14,961 bases of DNA from an uncultured Comamonadaceae bacterium (GTDB lineage: Bacteria; Pseudomonadota; Gammaproteobacteria; Burkholderiales; Burkholderiaceae_C), in the NCBI GenBank assembly GCA_937893415.1, contig CALBWZ010000255.1, positions 1 to 14,961 on the forward strand, read 5' to 3'. The position numbers and the translations under genes were made by a program. The notes under the pieces are model-generated. The model searched no databases and was not told where the DNA came from. It saw only the letters and a program-made list of their open reading frames with translations. Shown piece after piece: positions 14,924 to 14,961 of this stretch (positions are counted from its first letter, which is position 1; the number at the start of each line of letters is the position of its first letter).

Positions 14924-14961
14924 GTGGAATTTGGCCGAAAAGAGTTGCGTCGTTGACCTGG

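Noticed and set aside
14880..14924. A 14-codon plus-strand frame after the thioesterase
   Set aside because: Too short, no ribosome binding site, and it ends inside the 15-bp repeat.
1..14961. Defence system, CRISPR array, phage genes or toxin-antitoxin pair
   Set aside because: No arrays of spaced repeats, nuclease, helicase, integrase or small paired genes were seen; all main genes fit aromatic catabolism or housekeeping.

Overview
The window looks like a chromosomal or plasmid segment of a betaproteobacterium, most likely in the Burkholderiales. The evidence is gene content and layout only: a Liv-type transporter, a benzoate-CoA-ligase-type enzyme and a fused FAD-monooxygenase/Old-Yellow-Enzyme protein arranged as in aerobic CoA-thioester aromatic clusters of that group. 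No rRNA, tRNA, CRISPR array or intact transposase was seen.

Layout. (1) Positions 1-1340, more AT-rich: a leftward pair of genes (a peroxiredoxin-like protein and an unknown protein cut by the window edge), followed by a broken AraC-family regulator. (2) Positions 1355-14908: a coherent catabolic island. It has a leftward RidA-family gene; a regulatory/leader region of about 340 bp; a rightward operon of an aryl-CoA ligase and a five-gene ABC transporter (binding protein, two permeases, two ATPases; the last four genes overlap by 4 bp each); a leftward alpha/beta hydrolase of kynurenine-formamidase type and a MarR regulator; and, divergent from marR, a rightward operon of the 776-residue monooxygenase/reductase, a crotonase-family protein, an acyl-CoA dehydrogenase and a hotdog thioesterase. 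(3) Positions 14909-14961: a short tail beginning with a 15-bp sequence that is the exact inverted copy of 1340-1354.

How the genes work together (inference from the known aerobic 2-aminobenzoyl-CoA pathway of Azoarcus evansii): the transporter imports an aromatic acid; the ligase makes 2-aminobenzoyl-CoA (anthraniloyl-CoA); the fusion enzyme hydroxylates and then reduces the ring, giving the non-aromatic 2-amino-5-oxocyclohex-1-ene-carbonyl-CoA. RidA could release ammonia from this enamine, the crotonase homologue could open the ring, and the dehydrogenase could start beta-oxidation of the resulting oxo-acid. The thioesterase would free CoA from dead-end thioesters. The hydrolase suggests a link to tryptophan breakdown (N-formylkynurenine to kynurenine to anthranilate). 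Salicylate or another substituted benzoate cannot be excluded as the substrate.

Most notable observations: a nearly identical palindromic element (ATTAGTTTAA-CAAACAAT) lies in both divergent control regions, about 8 kb apart, and is a good candidate operator for the MarR protein. A 15-bp inverted repeat brackets the whole island, with the truncated araC touching its left copy. The RidA lacks the arginine that binds alpha-carboxylates, and the crotonase lacks both standard catalytic glutamates, which fits unusual chemistry in the middle of the pathway.
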